Assembly: GCF_001447355.1 (NCBI RefSeq)
Contig: NZ_JXBW01000019.1
Location: forward strand, 1 to 62,242
Source: Alicyclobacillus tolerans
GTDB lineage: Bacteria; Bacillota; Bacilli; Alicyclobacillales; Alicyclobacillaceae
Reading direction: 5' to 3'
DNA length: 62,242 nt
Shown here: piece after piece, positions 55,121-62,242 of the stretch
Layout: each line of letters starts with the position of its first letter
How positions within the stretch are numbered: position 1 is the first letter of the stretch
The notes under the pieces: model-generated
Databases searched by the model: none
What the model was told of the DNA's origin: nothing
What the model saw: only the letters and a program-made list of their open reading frames with translations
Translations under genes and position numbers: made by a program

Positions 55121-56614
55121 TTAGATGACCTGTCTGGAAGCCGCCTGGCGACGGACAACCTGTTGGAACATCGAATACTTCTCCTGCCATGCCTCGGCAT
55201 GTTGCGGGACATACAGCGATGGTGCAACCGAACGCAAGGCGACTTCTCTGGCTTCGGAGACGGAGCTACATTCGCCAAGTGCAACAAGCTGTAGCATCAA
55301 ATTGCCAAGCGTACTCGCCTCCGCAGGGCCCGTGATCACGGGACACCCCGTCGCGTTCGCGGTAAACTGCGAAAGCAACGCGTTTTGCGATCCGCCTCCG
55401 ACAATGTGTACCCGAGAAAAGGTCCACCCTGTCACCTCTTGGAGCTCCAACAACACCGTGCGGTACTTGAAGGCTAGCGACTCAAGTACACCGCGCACGA
55501 GATCCCCGAGTTCTGTCGGCGGCCGCTGACCCGTGCGCACACAAATCTCACGAATGGTCTGCATCATGGATTCGGGATGTAACAGAAGCGGATCGTCAGG
55601 ATCCAACACGAACGGAAAGGGTCTGGCCTGTTGTGCCGCATACAGCATCGTTTGAATGTCCACAGTGCGGCTCCGAGCAAGTAACTCACGTTGGATCTCC
55701 TGAATGATCCAGAGACCCATAACGTTTTTTAGGAAGCGATAGTTGCCGATGCCCCCTTCGTTCGAAAAGTTGTAACGCTCCGCCAATTCCGTTGTCACGG
55801 GCCGTTGGACCACCGTCCCCACCAATGACCACGTACCCGAACTAATATAGAGGCAGGGATCCTCGTGTTCCGGAACGGCAGCGACCGCAGAAGCCGTGTC
55901 GTGTGAAGCGACGTGCACAACCTTTGTGTTGCGCAGGCTTTCATGCATATTGCGCTGCGCCGGTGCCAAGTGCGACAGCACAGTGCCCGGTTCTGCAATG
56001 GTGGGTAGGAGGGCCGATGGTAGCCCTAGTTCCCGCAACAAATCGCTCATCCACGATTGCGATTGGGCCCGAATCATCTGTGTCGTCGTGGCATTCGTCC
56101 ATTCTGCACGGATCTCGCCCGTTAACATGTAGTTGAGCAAATCGGGTAGCAATAAAAGGTTTGCGGCGCGATCGAACAAATTTGGATCTTCCATGTGCAG
56201 GCCGTACAGTTGAAAGAGCGTGTTAAACGGGAGAATTTGAATGCCAGTCTCATGAAACAAGCGATGGGTGCCAATTCGCTCCACGACGACTTGCATCGCT
56301 TTGGCGTGATGTTTGTCGCGGTAATGTCGGGGCTGGTCGATAAGGCTACCGGATCGATCAATAAGACCGAAATCCACAGCCCAGCTGTCTATGCCAACGG
56401 CTGCTATGCCACCAACTTGTGCGGCGGGGTGTATTAATCCACTGAGCATGTTCTTATAGATGTCCTGAATATTAGTTTGCAACCGTCTCCCATTGGATAT
56501 AGGAAGCGTAGAAAAACGCCCGTGCTCGGTAAGTGTCAAAACACGACCATCATACTGCCCCACCATCACCCGTCCACTGGAGGCGCCAAGATCAACGGCA
56601 ACCAAGTTCAGCAT
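55121..56614 (-). CDS. rhaB: rhamnulokinase
   Basis: 497 residues from ATG 56614, with GGGGGTG 5 bases upstream. FGGY-family sugar kinase: LVAVDLGASSGRVMVG at the N-terminus, HDTASAVAAVP in the middle, and IVGGGSQNALLSQFTANATG near the C-terminus. Phosphorylates L-rhamnulose at O1. First gene of the operon; the aldolase follows 22 bases later. Confidence 0.95.
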   Translation of the reverse strand: MLNLVAVDLGASSGRVMVGQYDGRVLTLTEHGRFSTLPISNGRRLQTNIQDIYKNMLSGLIHPAAQVGGIAAVGIDSWAVDFGLIDRSGSLIDQPRHYRDKHHAKAMQVVVERIGTHRLFHETGIQILPFNTLFQLYGLHMEDPNLFDRAANLLLLPDLLNYMLTGEIRAEWTNATTTQMIRAQSQSWMSDLLRELGLPSALLPTIAEPGTVLSHLAPAQRNMHESLRNTKVVHVASHDTASAVAAVPEHEDPCLYISSGTWSLVGTVVQRPVTTELAERYNFSNEGGIGNYRFLKNVMGLWIIQEIQRELLARSRTVDIQTMLYAAQQARPFPFVLDPDDPLLLHPESMMQTIREICVRTGQRPPTELGDLVRGVLESLAFKYRTVLLELQEVTGWTFSRVHIVGGGSQNALLSQFTANATGCPVITGPAEASTLGNLMLQLVALGECSSVSEAREVALRSVAPSLYVPQHAEAWQEKYSMFQQVVRRQAASRQVI

Positions 56615-56664
56615 AAACTCACCCCCTCGCGTCTCCACGGTCTTGAAAGTGCTATCACGACGCA

Positions 56665-56716
56665 ATTATACATCAACGATCACGATTTGTGTTTATTTAT
56701 TTTTGTTTATGTTTGA
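56665..56716 (-). promoter_or_regulatory. rhaB promoter and candidate DeoR direct repeats
   Basis: Minus-strand -10 TATAAT at 56670-56665. Upstream (56686-56716) the plus strand carries TGTTTAT at 56690-56696 and 56704-56710, with TGTTTGA at 56710-56716, i.e. a direct-repeat array as is usual for DeoR regulators. No convincing -35 box. Operator assignment is inference. Confidence 0.45.
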
Positions 56717-56795
56717 ATTATGATGGTTATGGGGATATACAACTGTAAGAAGTGTCCGTTGACATCGAAATCTTGATGGGATGGCAATGCGTGTA

Positions 56796-57260
56796 TCAGT
56801 GGAAATTCGGACGATCTCGTCGCTGAAGCCAATCTGTGAACTTGAAATTCCAGAGGACCATAAACAATAGAACGGGATAGCATAATCCGGAATACCACAG
56901 TTTCCAGTGATGATAATGAAAGAAGTTCGATTTTAGTGCCGCGACTTCGTAAAGTAAACAAAACGCAGTCCAGCCAATCATGTAGAGCAGCCTCGCCCAT
57001 TTATTCGCTTGGTACGGATAGTAGTTCAAGAAAATCGTGTTAACCGGGGGATACAGCAAGATTGGAAGGAACCCCGCCCATTGATATCCCTTGGCGAAGT
57101 AACCAAACAAGTCTAATTTCCCGTTCAAGATTATGTCTGACAGGCACTCTGTCACCAAGGAAAACAGTGAGGCCGACCAAATCTGAAGCTTGGAGATGTG
57201 TTTGGGCATGAAGATAGCAACGATGTAGAACACGATAAGGGAAATCGTAAGAAAGGCCAT
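56796..57260 (-). CDS. CBO0543-like membrane protein
   Basis: 154 residues with four to five membrane helices. Features KLDLFGYFAKGYQWAGFLPI, LYPPVNTIFLNYYP and WKLWYSGLCYP resemble the CBO0543 family of Bacillota membrane proteins, which has no known function. ATG 57260 with AAGGA 10 bases upstream. More AT-rich than the neighbouring core genes. Lies next to the ArsR gene, divergently. Confidence 0.65.
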   Translation of the reverse strand: MAFLTISLIVFYIVAIFMPKHISKLQIWSASLFSLVTECLSDIILNGKLDLFGYFAKGYQWAGFLPILLYPPVNTIFLNYYPYQANKWARLLYMIGWTAFCLLYEVAALKSNFFHYHHWKLWYSGLCYPVLLFMVLWNFKFTDWLQRRDRPNFH

Positions 57261-57471
57261 CGACTATCATCCTTGCCCCACGTGAATTCTTCAAACGGGC
57301 GTTTTCCGTTCATAATCAAGATCCCCTTTATATCCCATTCCGATGCAACGAGATATCTTATAAAGGAGCCACGCACCGCGGGTTATTGGCATACAGTTTG
57401 CATGTGATGGTTCGTGTACAAATCGATATCGGATCACAAATGAAAACAGTGGAGAAATGCCATTGTATTAT

Positions 57472-57485
57472 TAGCCATATGGCTA
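57472..57485. promoter_or_regulatory. palindromic candidate operator of the ArsR regulator
   Basis: Perfect 14-bp palindrome TAGCCATATGGCTA, 64 bases upstream of the ArsR start, between two divergent genes. Typical size and position for an ArsR/SmtB-type autoregulatory site. Confidence 0.55.
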
Positions 57486-57549
57486 TATGATGAACTCGAC
57501 AAAACCGTTGGCGGATGGCAGGAAAGGTCAGTGAAAGTGATGGACGCCA

Positions 57550-57825
57550 ATGCATGAAAGCGTCTTTAAGGCAATGTCTGACGGCACCCGCAGAAAAATT
57601 ATTGAACTGTTGAAAGAGGGTCCGAAAACAGCCGGAGAAATCGCAAGCCACTTTCCACACGCTCAGCCGACCATTAGTCGCCATTTGAACGTACTCCGAA
57701 ACGCGAACTTAGTGGTCGATCAGCGTGAAGGGACGTATATCATTTACAGGCTCAACACAACTATTATGCAAGAGTGGTTGGCTTGGCTCCTTGCACACTT
57801 TGGCAGTGACAATCATGGCATATAG
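57550..57825 (+). CDS. ArsR-family transcriptional regulator
   Basis: 91 residues. Winged helix: MHESVFKAMSDGTRRKIIEL, GEIASHFPHAQPTISRHLNVL, then a wing VVDQREGTYIIYRLN. No metal-binding ELCVCDL motif, so it resembles SdpR-like members more than arsenite sensors. Ribosome binding site weak. Its palindrome upstream suggests autoregulation; the divergent CBO0543-like gene may be its target. Confidence 0.85.
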   Translation: MHESVFKAMSDGTRRKIIELLKEGPKTAGEIASHFPHAQPTISRHLNVLRNANLVVDQREGTYIIYRLNTTIMQEWLAWLLAHFGSDNHGI

Positions 57826-57842
57826 AAGCGAGCGCCTTCTGA

Positions 57843-58034
57843 CTAATCCAGGTTCCGTTTCGTGCGTTTTGCAACGCCTAAGGCGCTTGCCACAGTCAAG
57901 ATCGTCTTGGTGGCGATGCTGTCGGCTTGATGGCATTGGCGATTAAGGAAACAAACCATATCTGCCTTGTTGGTTTCTATGGTCAAACCGTCGCGAACGA
58001 TAGATGAACCCACCATTTTCACACCAGTCTTCAT
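57843..58034 (-). CDS. small orphan protein, uncertain
   Basis: 63 residues from ATG 58034, with GGAGAG 7 bases upstream. Sequence MKTGVKMVGSSIVRDGLTIE and a basic end ALGVAKRTKRNLD; two Cys. No family recognised. The good start context is the only support. It lies in the otherwise empty 339-bp stretch 57826-58164. Confidence 0.3.
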   Translation of the reverse strand: MKTGVKMVGSSIVRDGLTIETNKADMVCFLNRQCHQADSIATKTILTVASALGVAKRTKRNLD

Positions 58035-58164
58035 AATGAAACTCTCCGTCCTCTTCACAATATACGCGGTTCGCTATCACACTCCGCTTCCCCCACTAAG
58101 CAAAACCCGTGTAACTCCAAAACGAGGGCGCCCCATGCAAATTTCAGGAAACGCCCCACGAGAT

Positions 58165-58854
58165 TTATAGCGATCGCGTTAACCCTGAATTCACGAGCCT
58201 TTTAAGCCTCAGCCGTTGCAAGAACAGTGGTTCGATGGTTCCATGAATAAGTGTCCACAGCATTTCCAGAGCGAAATATGCCACCGCCAAACTTGATAGC
58301 GTGAAAACGGCCCGCAAAACTCTTTCACCAATGAATTTTCTTGACCATGCAACCACTGCCGAGATACCAATACACCATACAAAGGCCCCGACAGCAAAAC
58401 CAAAGAATAGAATTAACAATTTATCCATCACCGACATGCCCTGCAGACGAGAGGCAAATCCACCGCCTATACCTCCCCAAAAGGCGATACCAAAAGGATT
58501 AGCTAATGAAAAGATGATCCCTGTGATGAAGTCTCGTTGTTCCCGACCTACGTTCGCCTGCAAGTCAATGGGTTTGCGGGCATCCAGAAATGATAACCAC
58601 GCCATGCGCAGCAAAAAGGCTACACCGGTGATACCTAAAATGATTTGTACAGATACAAAATGAAACACGAGTGCAACACCGGTCAGACCGATGATTGCCC
58701 AAATCAAGTCACCCAAAAGGGCCCCAAGCTGGACGAGAAATGCTGGCACAAATCCCCGTTGCAATCCCCTGCGTAAGGCTTCGGTATTTACCGCTCCAGG
58801 AGCCGCACTGTACACAAAACCAAGCACACATGCTGCGATGAGTAATGTAACCAA
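58165..58854 (-). CDS. LysE-family transporter
   Basis: 229 residues from TTG 58854 (GGTGG 7 bases upstream); ATG 58938 is in frame but without a ribosome binding site. Six membrane helices; LysE signature FVYSAAPGAVNTEALRRGLQ and GALLGDLIWAIIG, with ANPFGIAFWGGI. LysE proteins export amino acids or small solutes. Downstream of it lies no partner gene. Confidence 0.82.
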   Translation of the reverse strand: MVTLLIAACVLGFVYSAAPGAVNTEALRRGLQRGFVPAFLVQLGALLGDLIWAIIGLTGVALVFHFVSVQIILGITGVAFLLRMAWLSFLDARKPIDLQANVGREQRDFITGIIFSLANPFGIAFWGGIGGGFASRLQGMSVMDKLLILFFGFAVGAFVWCIGISAVVAWSRKFIGERVLRAVFTLSSLAVAYFALEMLWTLIHGTIEPLFLQRLRLKRLVNSGLTRSL

Positions 58855-59106
58855 CCACAAACCACCTTTCTTAGTTGTGGATACCAATGAGCAGGCAACA
58901 CTTGCGTATTCAAAATCTGTCTCCTCGACTTGCTTCATTCTACACGCAGATCCAACCTTGTGACAACAATCGTGACTCGTGACCCTTCCATCCCCCTAGC
59001 TCACCCTACTCTTTTACCACTGCAATGAACAGACAAATATGACATTTCAGAATCCTACATTCACTGTTTGGACGTACTAACCCATCAAAAAATTTAGATA
59101 CTTGGA

Positions 59107-59454
59107 TCAAGTAGTTGTGTATTTATAGACCCATTGCCAGGGCATCTCGGTGTTCGGCTCATACAGCACATATTGGCGTCCATGCTCAGTAAACTTCCAA
59201 AGCCGCCCGTCCATGTCTCCATCAACAATACCAATTGAGTGCCAAAACGGTATACGCCTTGGCACTACTATTCCTGAATTATCTCCAGGAAGAAGCTTTG
59301 AAACTAAAATCAATTTGGTTGTCCCTGATACCAAATTTCCCTGCGCATCTTCGTGGAAATGTGGTAGCCAGAAGATAAAGTGTGCCCACCACAAAACCAC
59401 CGTAAGAATTACAACACCCATCAACCCAATTATCAACTTTACCACTTTTACCAT
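59107..59454 (-). CDS. small membrane-anchored protein, unknown
   Basis: 115 residues, one N-terminal membrane helix (VKLIIGLMGVVILTVVLWW) and a soluble outer part with many Trp, Pro and aromatic residues (RIPFWHSIGIVDGDMDGRLW). ATG 59454 with AAGGGAG 10 bases upstream. Family not recognised. Confidence 0.55.
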   Translation of the reverse strand: MVKVVKLIIGLMGVVILTVVLWWAHFIFWLPHFHEDAQGNLVSGTTKLILVSKLLPGDNSGIVVPRRIPFWHSIGIVDGDMDGRLWKFTEHGRQYVLYEPNTEMPWQWVYKYTTT

Positions 59455-59559
59455 CTACGGTGATCTCCCTTGCGAACACCTTCTATTGCCACGGTGTATT
59501 TAACACCAGAGATGCATAGTAAAACGCACAAACTCAAAATGGCAATGGATCTCTTGGTC

Positions 59560-59931
59560 TTACTCATTCGGATTCGCTAGTACAAACGTATTGCCGTCAG
59601 GGTCTTTAAAAATGGCCTCGATTCCGCCCCAATTGGCTCTCTCTGCATCCTTCACAAAGTTAACGCCACGTTCTTTCAGCAACTTACAGGTACCAACCAC
59701 ATCTTCACATGTAAAAGCGATATTTTGATAACCTCCGATGCGCTCTTCTTGTCCAGGAGGTGTGAACAGTACGACTTCTGTTTGCGCTCCAGGTGGTCGA
59801 AGCTGAATCCAACGGGTACCGTTTCCGAATGGTTGATCGGTCACAACCTCAAAGCCCAGTTTTTCCGTGTAAAATTGCAAGGCAACATCCTGGTTCGAGA
59901 CAGGGATACTGACAAAACTCACTCGAATCAT
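59560..59931 (-). CDS. VOC/glyoxalase-superfamily protein
   Basis: 123 residues from ATG 59931 (MIRVSFVSIPVSNQDVALQF); AAAGG 9 bases upstream; ATG 59937 also possible. Typical VOC features: YTEKLGFEVVTD, TRWIQLRPPG and the C-terminal FKDPDGNTFVLAN. Function could range from detoxification to resistance; no partner gene gives a clue. A different VOC gene is at 3398. Confidence 0.82.
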   Translation of the reverse strand: MIRVSFVSIPVSNQDVALQFYTEKLGFEVVTDQPFGNGTRWIQLRPPGAQTEVVLFTPPGQEERIGGYQNIAFTCEDVVGTCKLLKERGVNFVKDAERANWGGIEAIFKDPDGNTFVLANPNE

Positions 59932-60158
59932 GTTCATCGTCCTTTCATGTTGAATTTGGTCATGGATCACTCACCCAGTCGTGTCGTTTATGCCTGGTCG
60001 AATCTCAACGCCCTTACTGGCTTTATGTCAAACTCCTGCTTCATCGGTATTTCACATAACAGGGTGCAGACCGGCGTTAAGTCATCTGCCTCAACCAACA
60101 AGTAGAAAACGTGATCAGGATGTCCCGCCACCGCGAAGTGAACTTTCACCCCTAATTG

Positions 60159-60998
60159 TCAACGCCGGGTTACATTTGACCCAGATCGCCGACTTAAATT
60201 TGACCCACTTAGCAGCTTGAACCAGGACGTCGTGTTGTCAGTCGGCGCTGTGTAGGCACCGGCTTTCATCTTGTCCTTAATCCTGTAGCTTTGCCCTCGA
60301 ATGTTCAGGATGTGGGCGTGTTGCAGCAGGCGGTCCAACACTGCTGTTGCTAGTTCGCCATCCCCGAACAGCTCATCCCATTCCCCAATCCCCTTGTTAC
60401 TCGTAAGGATAATGCTGCCGCGCTCGTACCTAGCTTTAATCAACTGAAACAGCAGGTTCGCGCCGATCGGGTCTGGCGGAAGTTAACCGACCTCGTCAAT
60501 CAGCAGGAGCTTTGGACGGAGGTACTTCCTCATGCGCGTGTCGAGTCGTCCATCCGTGTACGCCCTGCGCAGGTCATTCACCAGATTCGTTACCGTGACG
60601 AAGTAGGTGGAAAGTCCCTGTGAGATGGCCTCCATGGCGAGCGCCACTGCCAGGTGGCTCTTGCCGACTCCCGGTGGTCCAAGAAACATGAGATTCACCG
60701 CTTGGTGCACAAACGCGAGGGTCGCGAACTCGCGGACCAGCTTCTCGTCCACGCTAGGCTGGAATGAGAAGTCGAACTCCTCCAGCGTTTTGCGATACGG
60801 GAGCTTAGACAGCCTTGCCTTGGTCTCTACGTTGCGCTTGTGGCGCTCGTCAAGTTCGGCGCTGAGCAGATCCGTCAGGAACCCGACGTACGTTAGATTC
60901 TTCTCGGTCGCCATCTGTAGTCGGCTGTCGAGGATGGCCGAAGCGGCTGCGAGCTTCAACTCCTCGAGTTGGGCGTGCGCCTTCTCCAGTTCAATCAT
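60159..60998 (-). pseudogene. istB: IS21 istB ATPase helper, interrupted by a stop codon
   Basis: AAA+ ATPase supporting IstA. From ATG 60998 the frame contains the Walker A motif FLGPPGVGKSHLAVAL and Walker B LLLIDEVG. TAA at 60483-60485 replaces the conserved Tyr codon of the DEVGY motif. The same frame continues downstream with LPPDPIGANLLFQLIKARYE and RGSIILTSNKGIGEWDELFGD. A single base change would explain the stop. The product would be a truncated, inactive protein. Confidence 0.85.
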
Positions 60999-61071
60999 GC
61001 GCCCACCTCCGCGAGTGCGGCATAGACGGAGAGCGGACGCTGGTCAACGGAATCCATGGGAACTTGTCGAG

Positions 61072-62233
61072 CTACCGGAATGGCCCTGTCGCGCCTTGTG
61101 CTGCGTCTAGTCCGGAATACTGTCCTTGTAGCCGAACCAGTCCGTTGAACCTCGGAGACTTCTCGTGCACGGCGATTCTCACACCCTCAGACCATATCTC
61201 AATCTGGTTGCGCAGCTGGCGGACGGTAACAGTGCGACCGCTGTACTGCCAGGGAACGCCGTATCGGACACCGTCGGAGCTCACGAATCCGTCCATACTC
61301 ACCTTTCGCTCCTCGCGCAGGAACTTGGCGAGTGCTTCGGGCGAGGGCAGGGGCAGTAGCTGTTCTTGCGGCAGTAGGTCACAGGGGCGTTCCCCCGTCG
61401 TGCCGTGGATCCGTTGATCTATCTCATAACACCAGGCAAGTGCCTGGCGGTTGAGATCGGCAAGGTCGGTAAACCTACGAGCAACCCAGAAGTTCTCTTT
61501 CACAAACCGGACCACGCGTTCCACCTTCCCCTTGGTCTGGGGCCTTCGCACCCTGCAGAGCTCGGGCGTCAGCCCCATCGCCAGGGCGAAGTCCAGGAAT
61601 ACCGGGTGCCATATTGGTGTGCGGTCGTCGTTTGTGCCAAGCACTACCGTCTTCATCCGGTCGGTCAAAACCACCTTCGGTACACCGCCGAAGTGCTCAA
61701 CAGCGTGCGCGAAACAGCGCAAGAAACTATGTATATCGCATCGACGTGTGAACTCAATGTACGTCGCGCAGGAGTGTCCTAAAATCATGACAAAAACGGG
61801 AAGCTTGCGGTGAACGCCGCGTTCGTCGATGTATTCACAAATGCCCCAGTCAACCTGTGCCTGCTCACCAGGCTTCGTCTCGTACCGGGACGTGGCCTTC
61901 TGCCGCTTGGGTGGTCGGAACTGTTGGACGTAGTCTTTCACGAGCGTCATTCCGCCCGCGTAGCCCTGGGCCCGAAGGCGTTGCAGCATGACCTGGCAAT
62001 TGAACAGGCCAGCGTCCATCCACTCGTCAATCAACGGCTTGTACGCGTCTAGCTTGGATCCGCGCCTTGCCCGCGGTTGCACCTGCACCGCCATTCCCCT
62101 TCGTACGCCGCGGTTGCACCTGCACCGCCATTCCACTTCGTACGTATTTGCGGATTGTGTTGCGTGAGAACCCGGTCTCCCTGGCAATCTCTCTCAAGCT
62201 TTTCCCTTGCGTCAACAAATCTTGTACGCTCAT
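61072..62233 (-). pseudogene. istA: IS21 istA transposase, frameshifted by tandem duplication
   Basis: The N-terminal HTH part (SLREIARETGFSRNTIRKYV) is read from ATG 62233 and ends in the wrong frame at about 62100. The rest (from RARRGSKLDAYKPLIDEWMD on, with the DDE core QAQVDWG, VVLTDRMKTV and a later Glu in GKVERVVRFVKE) is read in another frame. Removing one copy of the 37-bp repeat joins them into about 374 codons. Start could lie further upstream, outside the window. Confidence 0.85.
62062..62135. repeat. 37-bp tandem duplication in istA
   Basis: Two adjacent near-identical copies of a unit beginning CGCGGTTGCACCTGCACCGC and ending TTCGTACGC, differing at one base (C versus A before CTTCG). 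37 is not a multiple of three, so it shifts the istA frame. Boundaries approximate to a few bases. Confidence 0.8.
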
Positions 62234-62242
62234 TAGTGATCC

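Larger units (their letters stand above)
60157..62242 (-). mobile_element. IS21-family element, degenerate, cut by the window end
   Basis: Contains istA (transposase) and istB (ATPase helper) in the standard order on the minus strand. The istB-side end begins TGTCAACGCCGGGTTACATT near 60157 and carries two ATTTGACCCA-type repeats (60174 and 60197 region), as in IS21 termini. The other end lies past 62242. Both genes are damaged: istA by a 37-bp tandem duplication, istB by a nonsense codon. Confidence 0.85.

Noticed and set aside
57152-57376. Minus-strand open frame overlapping the CBO0543-like gene
   Set aside because: Shadow frame over the region upstream of the membrane protein; no motif or good start.

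Overview
The window looks like a spore-forming, Gram-positive Bacillota chromosome, most likely Alicyclobacillus or a close relative. This is inferred from the moderate GC content, the gene content (spoVA genes, comER, secG-rnr-smpB-ssrA order, lactate lut operon, RhaEW-type rhamnose catabolism) and strong GGAGG-type ribosome binding sites. The species assignment is not proven from the sequence alone.

Layout. Bases 1-5016 are an accessory segment: a small lipoprotein, a three-gene overlapping cassette with a retropepsin-like protease, a HEAT/SEC-C protein, a glyoxalase-fold protein, and remnants of an IS3 and an IS66 element. The IS66 remnant ends next to the ssrA terminator. Bases 5030-15720 are conserved core on the minus strand. 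In transcription order they are pgk-tpiA-gpmI-eno (lower glycolysis, without gapA), secG, an MFS transporter, rnr, smpB and the tmRNA gene. These link glycolysis, protein secretion and ribosome rescue. A comER homologue and a sporulation-type histidine kinase lie on the opposite strand, followed by pepF and an unusual pyrimidine phosphorylase-cytidine deaminase fusion. A flippase, mntH, class I fumarase, lysA, a DUF378 protein and a membrane-anchored PrsA-like foldase follow.

Bases 29600-41100 are rich in cell-envelope and signalling functions: a coiled-coil protein, an acyl-CoA synthetase, an acyltransferase-3 protein with a probable CTG start, and two tandem secreted SGNH hydrolases behind a DtxR/IdeR-like iron box. 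A GGDEF/HD-GYP protein, a cytosolic GH5 glycosidase, an Ldh2-type dehydrogenase and an OatA-like acyltransferase/SGNH fusion complete this part. Bases 41250-44250 hold a spore operon: DUF1657, a 2Duf (DUF421+DUF1657) protein, spoVAC, spoVAD and spoVAE. Its genes are expected to affect dipicolinic acid transport and spore heat resistance. A lutABC lactate-oxidation operon and a secreted repeat protein follow. Bases 49126-56614 are one L-rhamnose operon: kinase, bifunctional aldolase/dehydrogenase, isomerase, MFS permease, an ASRT-family protein and a DeoR regulator.

The right end (56796-62242) is a more AT-rich accessory stretch: a CBO0543-like membrane protein, an ArsR regulator with a palindromic operator, a LysE-type exporter, a VOC protein and small orphans. 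It ends in a degenerate IS21 element whose istA is frameshifted by a 37-bp tandem duplication and whose istB carries a nonsense codon. No CRISPR array, rRNA or tRNA gene was seen. The most unusual points are the nucleoside phosphorylase-deaminase fusion, the iron-box/SGNH locus, the ASRT protein inside a rhamnose operon, and the overlapping retropepsin cassette.
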